Positions 18,449 to 31,100 are shown, counted from the first letter of the stretch. The stretch: 64,000 nt of DNA from CAZMFZ01 sp964565665 (GCA_964565665.1 CAZMFZ010000002.1:1-64000); one strand, 5' to 3'. Numbers and translations are program-made. The notes: generated by a model from the letters alone, not told the origin.

Positions 18449-18697
18449 TTAAACACGCTTCATATCTACCAAATCGTATATTCTTTGCATATTGCTAAAT
18501 ATTCTTGACGAACTAGCAGGGGTATCTTCAAATTCTATCGTGCAAATTGCCTTCAATTCGTCCACTTGCTTGTATTCCAAGCTGTTTAGCGACATTCCTC
18601 GCTTGCGGAAATTCATTACAATTTTATCTATTGTTTCAGGAGTGTGCATACAATCTATCTCCCATCTATTCAAAATTATTTCTTCTACCATTACCAT
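18449..18697 (-). CDS. ilvM: Acetolactate synthase small subunit, IlvM-like ACT protein
   Basis: Protein of 82 residues that looks like a single ACT domain of the IlvM type: a start strand (NRWEIDCMHTPETIDKIVM), the family phrase FRKRGMSLNSLEY, and a second strand (KAICTIEFED). It would bind and activate or regulate the acetolactate synthase catalytic subunit. It starts 9 bp after the large-subunit gene, so the two are translated from one mRNA. The two-domain IlvN type is absent here. The assignment rests on both motif likeness and neighbour. Confidence 0.8.
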   Translation of the reverse strand: MVMVEEIILNRWEIDCMHTPETIDKIVMNFRKRGMSLNSLEYKQVDELKAICTIEFEDTPASSSRIFSNMQRIYDLVDMKRV

Positions 18698-18706
18698 TTC
18701 TACTAT

Positions 18707-20461
18707 TTATTGAAATACAGCTGTGTTTTGTGATTGTTGTTTTCTTTCCGTTGCAATTGGGTCAAATTGATCTTCAGGATAGTAAATTGTATCGCTTAAG
18801 CTTGAACCTGGCGCAACCATCGGAAGCACATTTTCTTCTTTCAATACTTTAGCGTGAATTACAAATGGTCCTTTGTGATTTTGTGCCTGAATAACAGCAT
18901 CTTCAAAATCTTTTGCATTATCGGCCATTACAGCAGGAATGTGGTAGGCGTTTACTAACTTAACAAAATCAGGATTTAATAAATCTACACCTGAGTAGTT
19001 TTTTGAATAAAATTGCTCTTGCCATTGGCGCACCATTCCCAAATAATTATTGTCAAGTATCAATACTTTTACTGGGAAATTATCTTGAACGAGCGTAATC
19101 AATTCTTGCAGATTCATTTGAAAACCACCATCGCCACTTATCGACCACACTTCGGTATCAAGTTTGGCACATTGAGCCCCCATGGCAGCGGGAAACCCAA
19201 AACCCATTGCACCCAAACCAGCTGAAGTAAGGAAATGATTGGGCTGAATTTTATCAATATACTGCGAAGACCACATCTGGTGCTGTCCAACATCGGTAGT
19301 GACAATGGCATCAGCAGGCAATTTTTCTTTTAGTACAGTCAAAGCCGTTATCATATCAAATTTCGACTTGTTGGCTGGCTTAATTGGGAAACGCTTGCGT
19401 AAACCATCTAAATGATTTATCCAATTTTCTCTGTCCTCTTTGTTTGATTCCGATAAAGTAGAAGGTATATTTTGGAAAAATACTTTTAAATCGGAGTGAA
19501 TAAATGCGTGTGTAGGTACATTTTTGCTGTACTCGCTTTTATCTATATCTACGTGAATAATTTTGGCTTTAGGAGCAAATTTATCAAGCTTAAAGGTAAT
19601 TCTATCGTCAAATCTTATGCCTAATGCAATTATTAAATCGGCATTTTGAACTGCGTCATTGGCATATTTCATGCCATGCATGCCTAACCAAGAAAAATAT
19701 AATGGATTGGTGCTTTCAAAAATTCCAATACCTAATATGGTTGACACTGCAGGAATTCTTTCGGTTTTCACAAATTCTCTTATTTCTTGCCAAGAATCAG
19801 AAAGCAGATTTCCATGACCAGCGATGATCAACGGTTTTTTGGCATTTTTGAGCAGTTCGACAGCTTTGGCCAACTGGTCTTTATCAATATGGCTAATACG
19901 CTCTATTTTTGGTACTTTTACGTCATTTTCCCAACCTTCGTCAAGCTCAATAAATGATTCTTGAATGCTTTTGGGAATATCGATCAATACTGGCCCTGGC
20001 CTGCCGGTCATACTTATTCTATAAGATTCTACTAGTATTTTCTTGGCATCGTTTAAATGTTTCAATAAAAATGTTTTCTTAGTAATTGGACCACAAATAC
20101 CTGTGGAGTCTGTTTCTTGGAAAGCATCAGTGCCTATTAGATGCAAGCCTACTTGGCCTGTAAGGGCAATCATGGGGATGGAATCGGCCCAAGCATCGGC
20201 AATGCCGGTAACTAAGTTAGTAGCTCCTGGCCCTGAAGTAGCTAAGCAAACGCCTGGCTTGCCAGTAACCCTAGCATAACCTTCTGCTGCAAAGGCTGCA
20301 GCCTGCTCGTGACGCACCAATATATGACGCATAGAGCTGAAAGGTATAGCATCGTAAAGTGGGAGTATTTGCCCACCTGGGTATGCGAAAATATCTTTAA
20401 TCTCAAGCAACTCTAGTATCCTTACTATGTAGTTTGCTCCTCTTAATCTTATTTTTGCCAT
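18707..20461 (-). CDS. ilvB: Acetolactate synthase, large (catalytic) subunit
   Basis: Thiamine-diphosphate enzyme that condenses two pyruvates (valine/leucine branch) or pyruvate with 2-ketobutyrate (isoleucine branch). Its 584 residues have the three-domain layout: an N-terminal pyrimidine-binding domain with the catalytic Glu in VRHEQAAAFAAEGYAR, a central FAD-binding-like domain, and a C-terminal domain with the GDGGFQMNLQEL...NNYLG ThDP/Mg motif. It is followed by an IlvM-like subunit gene. A promoter and a terminator-like hairpin precede it, suggesting attenuation. ilvC, ilvD and leu genes are not in the window. Confidence 0.95.
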   Translation of the reverse strand: MAKIRLRGANYIVRILELLEIKDIFAYPGGQILPLYDAIPFSSMRHILVRHEQAAAFAAEGYARVTGKPGVCLATSGPGATNLVTGIADAWADSIPMIALTGQVGLHLIGTDAFQETDSTGICGPITKKTFLLKHLNDAKKILVESYRISMTGRPGPVLIDIPKSIQESFIELDEGWENDVKVPKIERISHIDKDQLAKAVELLKNAKKPLIIAGHGNLLSDSWQEIREFVKTERIPAVSTILGIGIFESTNPLYFSWLGMHGMKYANDAVQNADLIIALGIRFDDRITFKLDKFAPKAKIIHVDIDKSEYSKNVPTHAFIHSDLKVFFQNIPSTLSESNKEDRENWINHLDGLRKRFPIKPANKSKFDMITALTVLKEKLPADAIVTTDVGQHQMWSSQYIDKIQPNHFLTSAGLGAMGFGFPAAMGAQCAKLDTEVWSISGDGGFQMNLQELITLVQDNFPVKVLILDNNYLGMVRQWQEQFYSKNYSGVDLLNPDFVKLVNAYHIPAVMADNAKDFEDAVIQAQNHKGPFVIHAKVLKEENVLPMVAPGSSLSDTIYYPEDQFDPIATERKQQSQNTAVFQ

Positions 20462-20475
20462 AAAACTGTAATTAG

Positions 20476-20502
20476 AAAAAAACCTTTTCGTGGTAGAAAA
20501 GG
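20476..20502 (-). promoter_or_regulatory. Terminator-like hairpin in the ilvB leader (possible attenuator)
   Basis: On the minus strand a 7-bp stem (20496-20502 with 20483-20489, 6-nt loop) is followed directly by seven T (20482-20476), only about 14 nt before the ilvB start codon. This is a minimal intrinsic terminator inside the 5' UTR. A TTCTACC segment in the stem-loop is complementary to GGTAGAA further upstream, which could form a competing structure, although that partner overlaps the expected transcription start. No leader peptide was found. Confidence 0.5.
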
Positions 20503-20536
20503 CTAGTATAAAGGTCGTGAGATAAATTTATTCTAC

Positions 20537-20544
20537 CAAATATA
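20537..20544 (-). promoter_or_regulatory. Promoter -7 box of ilvB
   Basis: The minus strand reads TATATTTG, a perfect TAnnTTTG match, with a TTG 22 nt upstream as the -33 element. The start of transcription would lie near 20530, giving a leader of about 70 nt that contains the hairpin. Confidence 0.6.
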
Positions 20545-21199
20545 AAACTGATAATTTGATTAACCTCAAAAACAGGAATTATATTTTAATTTCTGCTGCC
20601 CAATATATGGCATTTGAGCAGAAGCTTAAACCTTAGTAAATCCCAATCCCTTTTTCCTTACCTAAAATTTGTTAACAATTTAATAACATTGGGGGCTACG
20701 TATTTGCTCTCCTTTTTCTCCTCTATCAAGAAAAATATAGAAACTAAGTCCTTGTTTGGTAATTCGGTACAAAGGATGTGAGTAGTTAAAATTAAATATT
20801 CCTAATCTATCATTAATAATTCAAACAAATGCCTCCAAAATACTCCCTTTACGAAATACGGTTGCCAGCAGTAATGCCTGGTACTTGTGTAGCACGCCCT
20901 TTGTTAGATCTGTGAAAATATTTATAAATGTACTGGACGAAACCGCAGAACGCTAGGCTCAACCATGACCAAACAATACTGGTGTAGTTGGCATTGACAA
21001 TTGTTGATGAATATAATTGACTATTGTTATTGAATGTGGGTAACAATTGATGATGAAATTAAAGAACAACTGTTGCTTGAATCACTTAACAGTTGTTACA
21101 GAGAGGGATTGTAAAATACGAAAATGGTAACAAATTGATAACATAAAATGCCTTTATTTTCTGCAAGACCAGTGAATGAAGGAATAAAAACTACCATTG

Positions 21200-21275
21200 G
21201 TTAAAACCAAGGGCAATTAAAAAACTACCCCAAGGGCTATTTAAAAACTTCCTTTAGTTAAAACCAAGGGCAATT
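21200..21275. repeat. Short direct repeats with CCAAGGGC core
   Basis: An exact 19-bp repeat occurs at 21200-21218 and 21257-21275. A third, degenerate CCAAGGGC copy lies between them near 21230. Similar core sequence occurs in the serS/ccmF hairpin at 1637-1659. Possibly remnants of a dispersed intergenic repeat. Confidence 0.6.
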
Positions 21276-21298
21276 CAAAACCGCTTCGGCCTTCATCA

Positions 21299-21318
21299 CC
21301 CCTCTCCAGGGAGAGGGG
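21299..21318. repeat. GC-rich palindromic mini-repeat
   Basis: A 9-bp C/T-rich arm and its perfect complement are separated by AG, embedded in a G-rich tail (to about 21331). It contrasts strongly with the AT-rich surroundings. It belongs to a cluster with 21341-21368 and a smaller CCCC/GGGG element at about 21413-21430. Confidence 0.65.
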
Positions 21319-21340
21319 AAGGGGGTGAGGTCTTTACCGC

Positions 21341-21368
21341 TCCCCCTTCGGGAATTGGGGGGCTTTTT
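21341..21368. repeat. GC-rich mini-repeat, CCCCCTTCGGG/TTGGGGGGCTTT type
   Basis: A C-run, TTCGGG, then a G-run ending in CTTTTT. The same unit recurs downstream of the giant adhesin gene at 32637-32663, and in inverted orientation at 32559-32583. The three copies therefore bracket the adhesin gene. Confidence 0.65.
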
Positions 21369-21539
21369 AAACGATTAACCAAAATAATTAATAATTAAAC
21401 CGCTTCCACTAACTCCCCTTCTGGGGATGGAGGCAAAACTTACTAAAACAATGAAAAGTAGTTTTACTCTATTCTTCACTTTGATTGCCACTTTTAGGTT
21501 GATAAGGGTACAGGTAAAAGCCCCGTATCTACTGTTAGC

Positions 21540-21839
21540 TCAAAAATCTATGGCAATGAGTTTTAATTCTGTAATGCTTTCAAAGTTTTTATCTGCGGTA
21601 AGCATAGGAATGTCTAAATATAGAGCTGTTGCGGCTATAATGGCATCAGGAAGTTTTAGCTTGTGTGCTTACATAAGCGTTTTAGTAATTTGTTATATTT
21701 CAGGCAATAGCTCTACAACTAAGCAGTTTTCAAGAAGCCAATTGATTTCACGCTTGTCCTCTGTTGAGAGTCCTTTTTTAGCAAATAATTCAAGTACGGT
21801 AATGACGGAGACCCAAGTTTACTTTGCCCAGATGTTCCG
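21540..21839 (-). pseudogene. Decayed PIN-domain (VapC-like) toxin gene
   Basis: The minus strand encodes a recognisable PIN-domain C-terminus interrupted by in-frame stops: VSVITVLELFAKKGLSTEDK, then NWLLENCLVVELLPEI-stop-QITKTLM-stop-AHKLKLPDAIIAATALY, LDIPMLTADKNFESITELK and a final stop at 21540-21542. The KLPDAIIAATA and LTADKNF blocks are typical of VapC-type ribonucleases. The N-terminal part with the first acidic residues is missing or unrecognisable, and no intact antitoxin gene is seen. The long plus-strand frame at 21427-21939 is only its antisense shadow. Confidence 0.7.
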
Positions 21840-22104
21840 ACATTTTAATCCTTTTTCCAGTTTTGAGTTCGGCTTTGTTAGCATTTTGGGGAGCAATTAC
21901 ATGATCGGAAATAATCTTCTCTCGATACATAATTTATAATTTTATGAACACAAATATAGTAATTAATAAATCAGATTACTTCATTATGCAGATTAGCAAC
22001 ATCAAAAAATTGGTATCAGCTAAAGCGACCGGGCTATTCAAAAAAAAAATATTAAAAACTTTAAGTTCACAACCATCAATTATCAACTTCAATTAATCAA
22101 AATA

Positions 22105-25100
22105 ATGAAAACTAAATTTACCATTCTCCTTTTCTCTCTCTTTGCCGCTTGTAGTTTACGAACGGCTTTTGCTCAAAATCCAATACTTATAACTGCTACA
22201 GGCGTGGCAGGGAAGTATAGCCAAGATTTTAACACGCTGCCAAATAGCGGTACTAATCCTTCTGCCACCTTCATTAGCAGTAATGATTTTTATGGCGTGC
22301 CAGGTTTGCGAGGGTTTGTGCAAAATGGAATGCCAAGTATTTCAGGAAGCCCAAAAAGCTATTATGACGATGGCAACTTGGACGGTGCTGTACTTACCAA
22401 CCGTTTTGTGATGAGCTATGGAGCAAGTGGTGACAATGACCGTGCTATTGGAGCGGTCACCTATCGAACTAGGTTTGGATTTCGGTTTAAAAACAATACT
22501 GGAAAAGTAATTACTAAACTTACCATACAGTATACAGGCGAGCAATGGAGACAAGGTGCTACTTTGTTAAATCCTGGCCTCACGTTTTTTTATGTTCCTA
22601 CCAAGTTCTTCCTGCCTCCGCTACAAAGTTTCAATAACCTAACTGGAAACGTTAAAGTTCCTGAATTGAATTTTTCAGCAATCAGAACTGGGATCGTAGC
22701 TACACCACTAAATGGCAACGATATTGCCAACCAAAAAGTGATTTTGGCTTCTTTTCCCATAAACTTAGCAAACGGAGATGAAATTCTTTTGGGTTGGGAA
22801 GGCAACGGCACGTTTAATGGCAGCCCCCCTCCAGTTATAGTCCCTTTCGATGATTTTCACGGGCTGGCCATTGACAATTTTTCATTGGTAGCTGAGGCAC
22901 AATCATTCCCCACATTCATTTCAGCTAATAACTTTCCACCCACCCTTGCAGAAGGCGGAGGTGTGTACACAGTTAATGTAAATTTGGTGAACCCAAGTGC
23001 CACATCTAGCACAACAATAGACATAGTGCCATCGCTATCAAGTGCTAATCCTGATGTCAGTGGATTAGATTATAATTACACGCCCTCTACCCTCACATTT
23101 GCTCCGAATCAATCGCAGGCTTCTTTTTTTATCAACATACTTCCGCACACCAATTATTATGGTGTGGGTACTTTCAAACTTGAGATCGCAAACTTGAGAG
23201 ATAATCCTAATGCCATTTATCCCAATGGTATATTCGATGGTAGCAACCCAGGCGTCCCATCATCTATTATCCCTGGTATTGGAGCTCAAATTTATACTTA
23301 CAGCGATAATAAATTAAAAACGGAGGTAATTGCAAGTTTCAAATCGGCTCTTAATTTATCATTAGTGGGTAGCGATTTGCAAATTACAGAAGGTACTGGC
23401 AATATTTTTGTTAAATTAAAGATTAAAAATCCTAGCTTGACAGTACCTACCTTAGTACAATTTGATGGAGGCAATTTCATCAGTAAGCCTTTTCCCGATG
23501 CTAATTTCTATGGAGCAGCAAATGCTGATTATGGCATGTTGTTCGATACCCTTTCGGTCTATCCTGCTTCTCCATCTATTATATTTCCAGCTGGCCTTTA
23601 CCCTGCTGGGTTCGATGGTGACACCTTGATAGAGGTAAAAATAAAAGACGATTTGATGCCAGAACTAACTGAAAATGCGTTAATAGGAGTGAATGTTTCA
23701 GGTGGCACTTCCGTATTAGGGAGACAACCAGAGCTAACAGAGCTCAAATTTAAGATTGTTGACAATGATTTTCGAACCAGTGTATCGATTAATACTACTA
23801 TTAATTTTACGAATCCTATTGTGGATGAAGCGGTTGGGAACTATGTACTGAACATCGATTACGACAATTCATTTGTTCCTCAGGCTGCAATTTTGGGCAT
23901 AGGGTTTGATGATTTGGCAACCCAAGCATTGGTTGCGCCACCCTCTACTTTAGCCATCGTTAATGGGGCAGATATTTCTTTTACAGACCAATTCTTTAAC
24001 ATTCCCGCCAATAGTAAAGGAGTCATTAGTGTTACCATTCCAATTTTAGATAACGTAATTTTCGATCAACCTGTACGCAAAGGAGTTGTAAGTTTAAAAA
24101 GCTTAACAGGAGGCAAAAATCCATTGGTAGGTATTGAATCCGGAGCAACATTTTTTGATCCAAATCCTGTAAATTCAAATAAAAGTCTAGAGTTGACAAT
24201 TACCGAAGATGATAATCGTACTAATGTAAATTTTTCTTCAATTGGGTCGACTTCAATAGAAACCATCTCGGGTCCTTTCATCATACCAATTGTTTTAACC
24301 AACCCTAGCCCCACAGATACAACATTCGTAACAATATCAGATGCAGGAGGCGATGCTGTTGCGGGCGTTAATTATACCATTAATAAATTTGTAATAAAAT
24401 ATCCTCCTGGCTCTACTACCCCTTTGGAAGACATAGCCATTACATTAATTAATAATTTGATGCCAATAAATATTTCTAAAAGGATTCGAATACTGATTGC
24501 AGGAGTAACAGGCGGACAAGGCAACCCAACATTTTCTAACAACCCTTTTGAATTTACGATCAAAGGAGGCGCTCCCATAAGCATGACACAGGTAAAAATC
24601 CTTAAAATGGGGATTGTGCGCAGTGTATTTGAAAATGTGGGCGTACTTACGTTCAATATAGGAATCTTAAACCCCAGTAAAACGGTACCAACGTTTGGTC
24701 AGATAGCAGCTTCTAGTAATGGTTCAGCAATAGAGGGAATTAATTACTCGTTCCCCACCACATCATTCAGTTTTCCAGCTACAGGTATAGACCCTACCCC
24801 TGCTCTCGATGATATTGAAGGTGTGATTACGATGGCTATCAACATTCTTGCAGATGGTATTCCTGCTCGACCAACTTTGACGCTCATTACGCTAATTAAA
24901 AGTGTTTCAGGTGGGGATTTTGCCTCTATTAAGGACACAACTTTAAATATTTTTAGTTTTACAACCAGAATTAGAGATGCAGACCTACAAACTTCGATAA
25001 GAATTGTGACCAAATCAATCGCTGTTAATGAATCCAGTGGGTTTGCTACGTTCACATTTTCGATTACAAATCCTAGTGCTATCAACCCCACCACGGTTAA

Positions 25101-28100
25101 TCTTAACTTAGCCACTGCCTCGGCCAGTGATGCTGCGTTGAACACCAGTGATTTTACTCTCAATCCTACTCCTTACACAATTGTTTTTCCGGCCAATTCA
25201 GGCGCCAATCAAGTGGTGAATATTCCAATTGTAAACGACAACTCGGTCGAGATACAAGAATTTGCAGTATTTCAATTGGAAAATATTGGTGGGGGCCTCA
25301 ATGCAACTACTACTATATTGGGAGGCAATCAAATAGAATTGACTATTAACGATGACGATAAGAGTCCGGTGCTTTCTTTTGATTCTGAAGTTTCTGGAGC
25401 ATTTGAAGGAACTATTGCTGTGCGTAAGATAAAAATTTTCAACCCTAGTACTACTTTCCCGACCGTAGTGGATGTGAGTGTTACAGGATTTGGAGGAGCA
25501 GTTTCTGGTGTTAATTACAACCCCATTGCCACCCTTACAGGCGGTTCTTTGGTGAATATTAATGCCTTATTTACAGTTACTTTTCCAGCGGGTTCTGCCA
25601 TAACTCAAGACATTAGCATTAAGTTGCTCCAAGATGGCGTTTTCAATAGTGGGTATCAAATTGAATCACGCTTGTTAAATCCAAGAGGGGGATCTTCAGC
25701 CTCGCTAGATCCGTTAGGTTCCTTCAACAGTTTTAGAATTTTTAATAGCGATCTAGACCTTAGAACTTCAGGAGATGGAACTGCAACGGTCGTTAATGGA
25801 TCTTCCAGCACTTTACAAGGCACCCAAATTTGGACTAGCAATAGTGCAAATCAAACTGTAGATATAAACATACGCACTGGAAACCAATTTACTGGAAATG
25901 GTAGTTCAGCTATCAATAATGTTGATATAGAAATTCCAAGTGGCTGGAATGCCTCCAGTGCTAATGTGCAATTTATTGGCAGAGGCTATGGGTCAGCTAC
26001 TTACAATTTAATTGGCAACAGCCTATCCATCCAAAACACCAGTTTGGTTGGGCAGTTTTTTGAATCGCAAGGAACCATTCGAATTAGTGGTTTGACTACT
26101 CCTATACCTGCTTCCAATTCAACTGGTCAATATATATTTGGCATTAAAACTTCTACTAATGGATTTGCACCAGCAAGTATTGCGGGGATTTTTAATGGTT
26201 ATGTTACCATTCCTATTGCCCAAGCCAATCAGTTCGGGCAGGGAAAGACATTGGCAGTATCAGGTACGGTACAATCTTTACCAGATGATGTAACGGGCAA
26301 CACCATTACGTTAGCTATGCAAGACAATGACACTCCGTTTTCGGGTATGTTTGTGCAAGCTATAGATAATGTTAGTGGTACTGTAGTTAATAGAAATTTG
26401 CCAAGATATGCCATCGGTGACAGCATTATTGCTTTCGGTACTTTAATAATTACCGACAATGTTTTGAAGGGAATTAGTAGAAACACATTTTTTGTGGGTA
26501 AATCACTAAACTACTATGCTCCTATTATAAAGACATTTGCAGAGCTTACTGGGGCTACTTCTGGCACGCCAACAGCAGTTAAAGATCAGTATTCGGGTAT
26601 GTTGATGCGGGTAAAAAATGTGACCCCCACTGCTCCGATAGGGCCGTTGTGGAACGGTGGCAATGGATTTTTAGTAAAAGATCCATCTGTGACCCAAGGT
26701 ATATTACAATTTACTGGTAATGGTATTTCTCTAACGGCTTTACCTTCTAACTGGAACACAAACTCACCTAATCCAGTAGAATTAATAGGTGTATGGCAAG
26801 GAGCCATCGTGGGTAGCAATGTGTGGAGCAACATGAATATTCAACCGAGAAATCGCAATGACTTCTTCGCCAACAAATTCACTTGGGATGGCGGTGCGGG
26901 CACTTCGAACTGGAATGATGCGCTCAACTGGAGCCCTGATTTTTTGCCCACTGCCAATGATACGGTTGTGCTTGATAACTCAAATCTGCCATTCTTTAGC
27001 TACAAGGTAGTGTTGCCTAACACCCCCGTGTTGGTAAACTCAATTAAGATTGAGGCAAATTCAGGTTTGACCATCGCTTTTGAATTGCCAAATTCAAATA
27101 CAGCAAGTTCTGCTCTTAGTTTGAATTCATCATCAATAGCTTTAGAAATAGGTAAAGGTTGCACATTTAAAAACTCATCTGGCATTACAAGCAGTGTCAC
27201 TGAGGCAATTGCTTTTACCGGAGGTGGTAAAATAAAAATAGGGAACTTGGGAAGGTACATTCATAATACCTTATCGGCCAGTGCCGGTATAGTAAATAGA
27301 TACGTACTGTCTGCTTTGGCAAACAAAGGTATTTTTGAGTTTGATGTGCCAACAAATGCATCATACGACATTGTTACTTCTGGTATATCTTATGGCTCAC
27401 TAAAACTAAGTTCGGTAGCCGCTGGAGGTGCCAAAGTATATAGCACCACAATGACAGCACCCACTACCATATCTGGCTATTTGTTTACAGATGCCAATGC
27501 TACTTTTGCTCCCTCAGGAGCAGGCAATATGACACTGAAAGGAAATATATACAATTTTGGAAATTGGATACCTACCGCCTCCCAATCCATTAATTTCAAC
27601 CGCACCGATTCGGCTATGGTTGTGGTGGGTAATTCCATTGTATTCAGAAATAATGTAGTGGCCAATGTGCCTGATAGAATAGAACTAAATATTCCTATCA
27701 CAGTAGCAGGAGGCACTTTCTCGCTAACTTCAGGAAAAGTATATTTGAATAATGGTGGATTAAGAATGACCAACTCTGGCAATATCATCGGTGGTAATGC
27801 CAGTAATTATTTTGTTACCAATGGAAAAGACTTTACCAAAGGATATGTAACCCAAAATAATGTTGGTTCTACGGCTTTATTATACCCCATTGGAAGTATA
27901 ACTTCTTACACGCCCCTCACCATACAAAATGCGGGTATAATTGATAACTTCAAAGCAAGAACTTTGGACAGCCTATTTGCCAATGCCTCTAATGCAGGTG
28001 GGCAAACATTCAGTGGGGTAAACCGCACTTGGTTGCTAGAAGAAGAAGTAGCTGGTGGTTCCGCGTTAAACTTAACAACTCAATGGAACACAGCAGATGA

Positions 28101-31100
28101 ATTGCCAAGTTTCGACCGCAGCAATTCAGAGATTACATATAGAGTTACCTCAAGCGTATGGCAGCAAACGGCTTTAGGGAGTGCCTCAGGTTCTAATCCT
28201 TATACCCGATCTTTGAATAACTTTACAAGCTTAGCAGGTTTAACAGCTTTTGGTGTGGTTAATTCTACTTCTGGCCTATTTTTAGAGCGTGCAGATTTTA
28301 AGATCAATACTTTATCCACCTGCTCTGGCATTACACTTACCTTCACCGACCTATCTACTGGAGCTAATTCCTTCGCATGGAACTTTGGTGCAGGTGCTAC
28401 ACCAGCCACAGCCAACACTGCTGGGCCTCATAATGTAGTTTATACTACTACAGGTACTAAAATAGCAAGTTTAGATATCAATGGCGGGGGCGGTACCAAA
28501 ACAAAAACAATTACAAACATTACTATTTTGCAATCTGCAAGCATTGCCAATGCTGGTATCAGCCAATCAATATGTGGCACATCTACAACACTTGCAGCCA
28601 CTACTCCTACTAACGGCACTGGTGCTTGGTCTTTAGTATCAGGAGGAGGCATTTTGGTGAGTCCTTTTACTACAACCAGTATTACTGCATTAAACATTCC
28701 TCTGCAATCTAGTTCGGTCTTTAAGTGGACAGTTTCAAATCCTCAGTGTCAACCTGGCAGCACTAGTGTGGTTACAGTTACCAATGTTTCGCCAAGCGTA
28801 GCCAATGCAGGTTTAAATCAAACCGTATGCGGCAGTGCAGCAATTTTGTCAGCCAATGTCCTAACTTTTGGAAGTGGGCTTTGGCAAGTGGTAAGTGGTG
28901 CAGGTGCATTTACCAGTGCTTCATTACCTAACACATCGCTTACAGCTTTGGCACTAGGAGCAAATGTATTGAGGTGGAGTACGTTTACGCCACTTTGTAC
29001 TACCACTTCTCTTGTTACCATTACCTCTAACTTCGCCACTACGCCTACTGTCTCTCTACTTTCATCATTAAATAGTACCGTTTGCGCAGGCACAGTAATT
29101 TCGTTTACATCAACAGGAACTAATGTAGGAGCATCGCCAGTATATAGCTGGTTTAGGAACGGAGCTTTTCAAAACAATGGAACAAATTATTCTAATGCAT
29201 TAGCCAACAACGACCAAATCCAAGCTATTGTAAGCGTGACAGGTGGTTGTTTCTTTACAAATACGGCAAGCACGGCAATTTATACAGCTACCGTCAATCC
29301 AAATCTAACACCATCCATCGCTGTAGCTTCTAATACTAATACCGCAGTTTGTTCAGGTACGGGAATTAGCTTCACGGCTACAGGCAGCAATATTGCTGGA
29401 GGCTTGGCAAGCTATGGTTGGTATAAAAACAATATTTTTCAATCTGTGAGCAATACCTACGCTAGCTCCGTTTTGGCAAACAATGACCAAATTACTTCCA
29501 TTCTTAGTTTAACAGGTGGATGCTTCACAAGTACTACCAGCAGTTCAGTCGCATACACAGCCACGGTAAACCCCAACTTGACAACATCTGTTATTTTGAC
29601 TAGCAATGCCAATTCAGCGGTCTGCTCAGGCACAGGTATCAGCTTCACGGCTACGGGCGTAAATACAGGTACAAGCCCAATGTATGTTTGGAGCTTGAAC
29701 GGAACACCCGTACAAACGGGTGCTACCTATAGCAACTCCAATTTGGCAAATAGCGATAATATTCAAGCCTTTATCACGGCAAGTGGTGGTTGTTTTGCTA
29801 ACAATACAGCAAGTTCGGCTATTTATGTTAGCACGGTAAGTTCGCCCATATTGCCATCAGTTCTATTGCTATCCTCAACTAATACCAGCGTTTGTTCAGG
29901 TACTGGCATATCCTTTACTGCTACAGGTACTAATTTGGGAACTACACCAGCCTATGGTTGGTACAACAATGGCGATTTGGTTTCAACGGGTTCAATGTTT
30001 AATTCCAATTCTTTAGCCAACGGCAATCAAATACAAGCCATAGTGACAGCTAAGGGAGGTTGTTTTTCGACTCCATCAGCTAGTTCTGCCATATTCGTTG
30101 CCAGTATCAATCCTGTATTTACACCAAATATAATTGTGTCAAGCACCAATACCACCGTTTGTTCAAGCGTACTTATAGGCTTCACAGCTACAGGCAGCAA
30201 TGCAGGTGCTACGCCTACTTATGCTTGGTATAATAATGGAGCTTTTATAGGTGCAAGTTCTGTCTTTAGCAGCACGAGTTTATTTAATAATGACATAATC
30301 ACGGCAGCCTTAACGGTGTCTAGCGGTTGTTTTAGCAGCAATACGGCTACTTCCAATGCGGTAACAATCAATATCTTGCCTTCGGTTAGCCCTACAGTGC
30401 TGATACCGACCACATTACCTGCTGTATGTGCTGGCGGGAGTGTTACGGTTACCAGTGCCATAGCCAATGCGGGCATTATCACCCCTGTTTATACTTGGTT
30501 CAAAAACGGCACAGCCACAGGGATAGCCACAAACACTTATATATATGTACCCGTAAATGGAGACCAAGTAAGTGTTAAGGTAGCCACCGATGGCCAATGT
30601 ACTGCTCTAACAACCATTACATCTAATAGCTTGGTACTTAACACTACCTTGCCGCTTACGCCCACTGTTAGCATTATAGCAACTGGAGGAACTACACTTT
30701 GTGGGGGAAATACTTCATCATTCACAAGCACGATTGCCAATGGCGGGGCGACCCCAGTTTACACATGGTATGTAAATGAGGTAGCACAGGCCAACACGCT
30801 TTCTACTTTCAATTTCATTCCTAGTGGCAGCGACAATGTAAAACTGCAATTGACTACTTCAGAGCTTTGTGTTACCACAATTACAGCTGCGTCAAATGTG
30901 GTAAACCTCACCGTTACATTGTCATTAATCCCGCAAATTGTGCTTACAAGTTCGGCAACTATACTTTGCGAAGGTGCAGTCGTAACTATTACCTCTGCCA
31001 TCAGCAATGCAGGTTCTGCTCCTACTTATCTATGGGTTAAAAATGGATTGTCAATTGCGAACGGTATTGATCGATATATATTCACCCCTACGAATCAAGA

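Larger units (their letters stand above)
20545..21426. other. Repeat-bearing intergenic region without an intact gene
   Basis: Nearly 900 bp with no supported gene. The first ~550 bp are AT-rich. A 65-codon minus-strand frame at 20849-21046 has no recognisable family. From about 21200 the composition changes: CCAAGGGC-type direct repeats, then three GC-rich inverted repeats (listed separately). It looks like an insertion-prone spacer. Confidence 0.5.

Noticed and set aside
20462..20560. T-box or leader-peptide attenuation of ilvB
   Set aside because: No T-box consensus and no short frame rich in Ile/Leu/Val codons; only the hairpin with a T-run is visible.
20849..21046. 65-codon minus-strand frame in the large intergenic region
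   Set aside because: No family likeness, operon context or clear start signals; could be part of an old element but is not supportable as a gene.
21427..21939. 170-codon plus-strand frame
   Set aside because: It is antisense to a decayed PIN-domain gene whose minus-strand text is clearly protein-like; the plus-strand product resembles no family.
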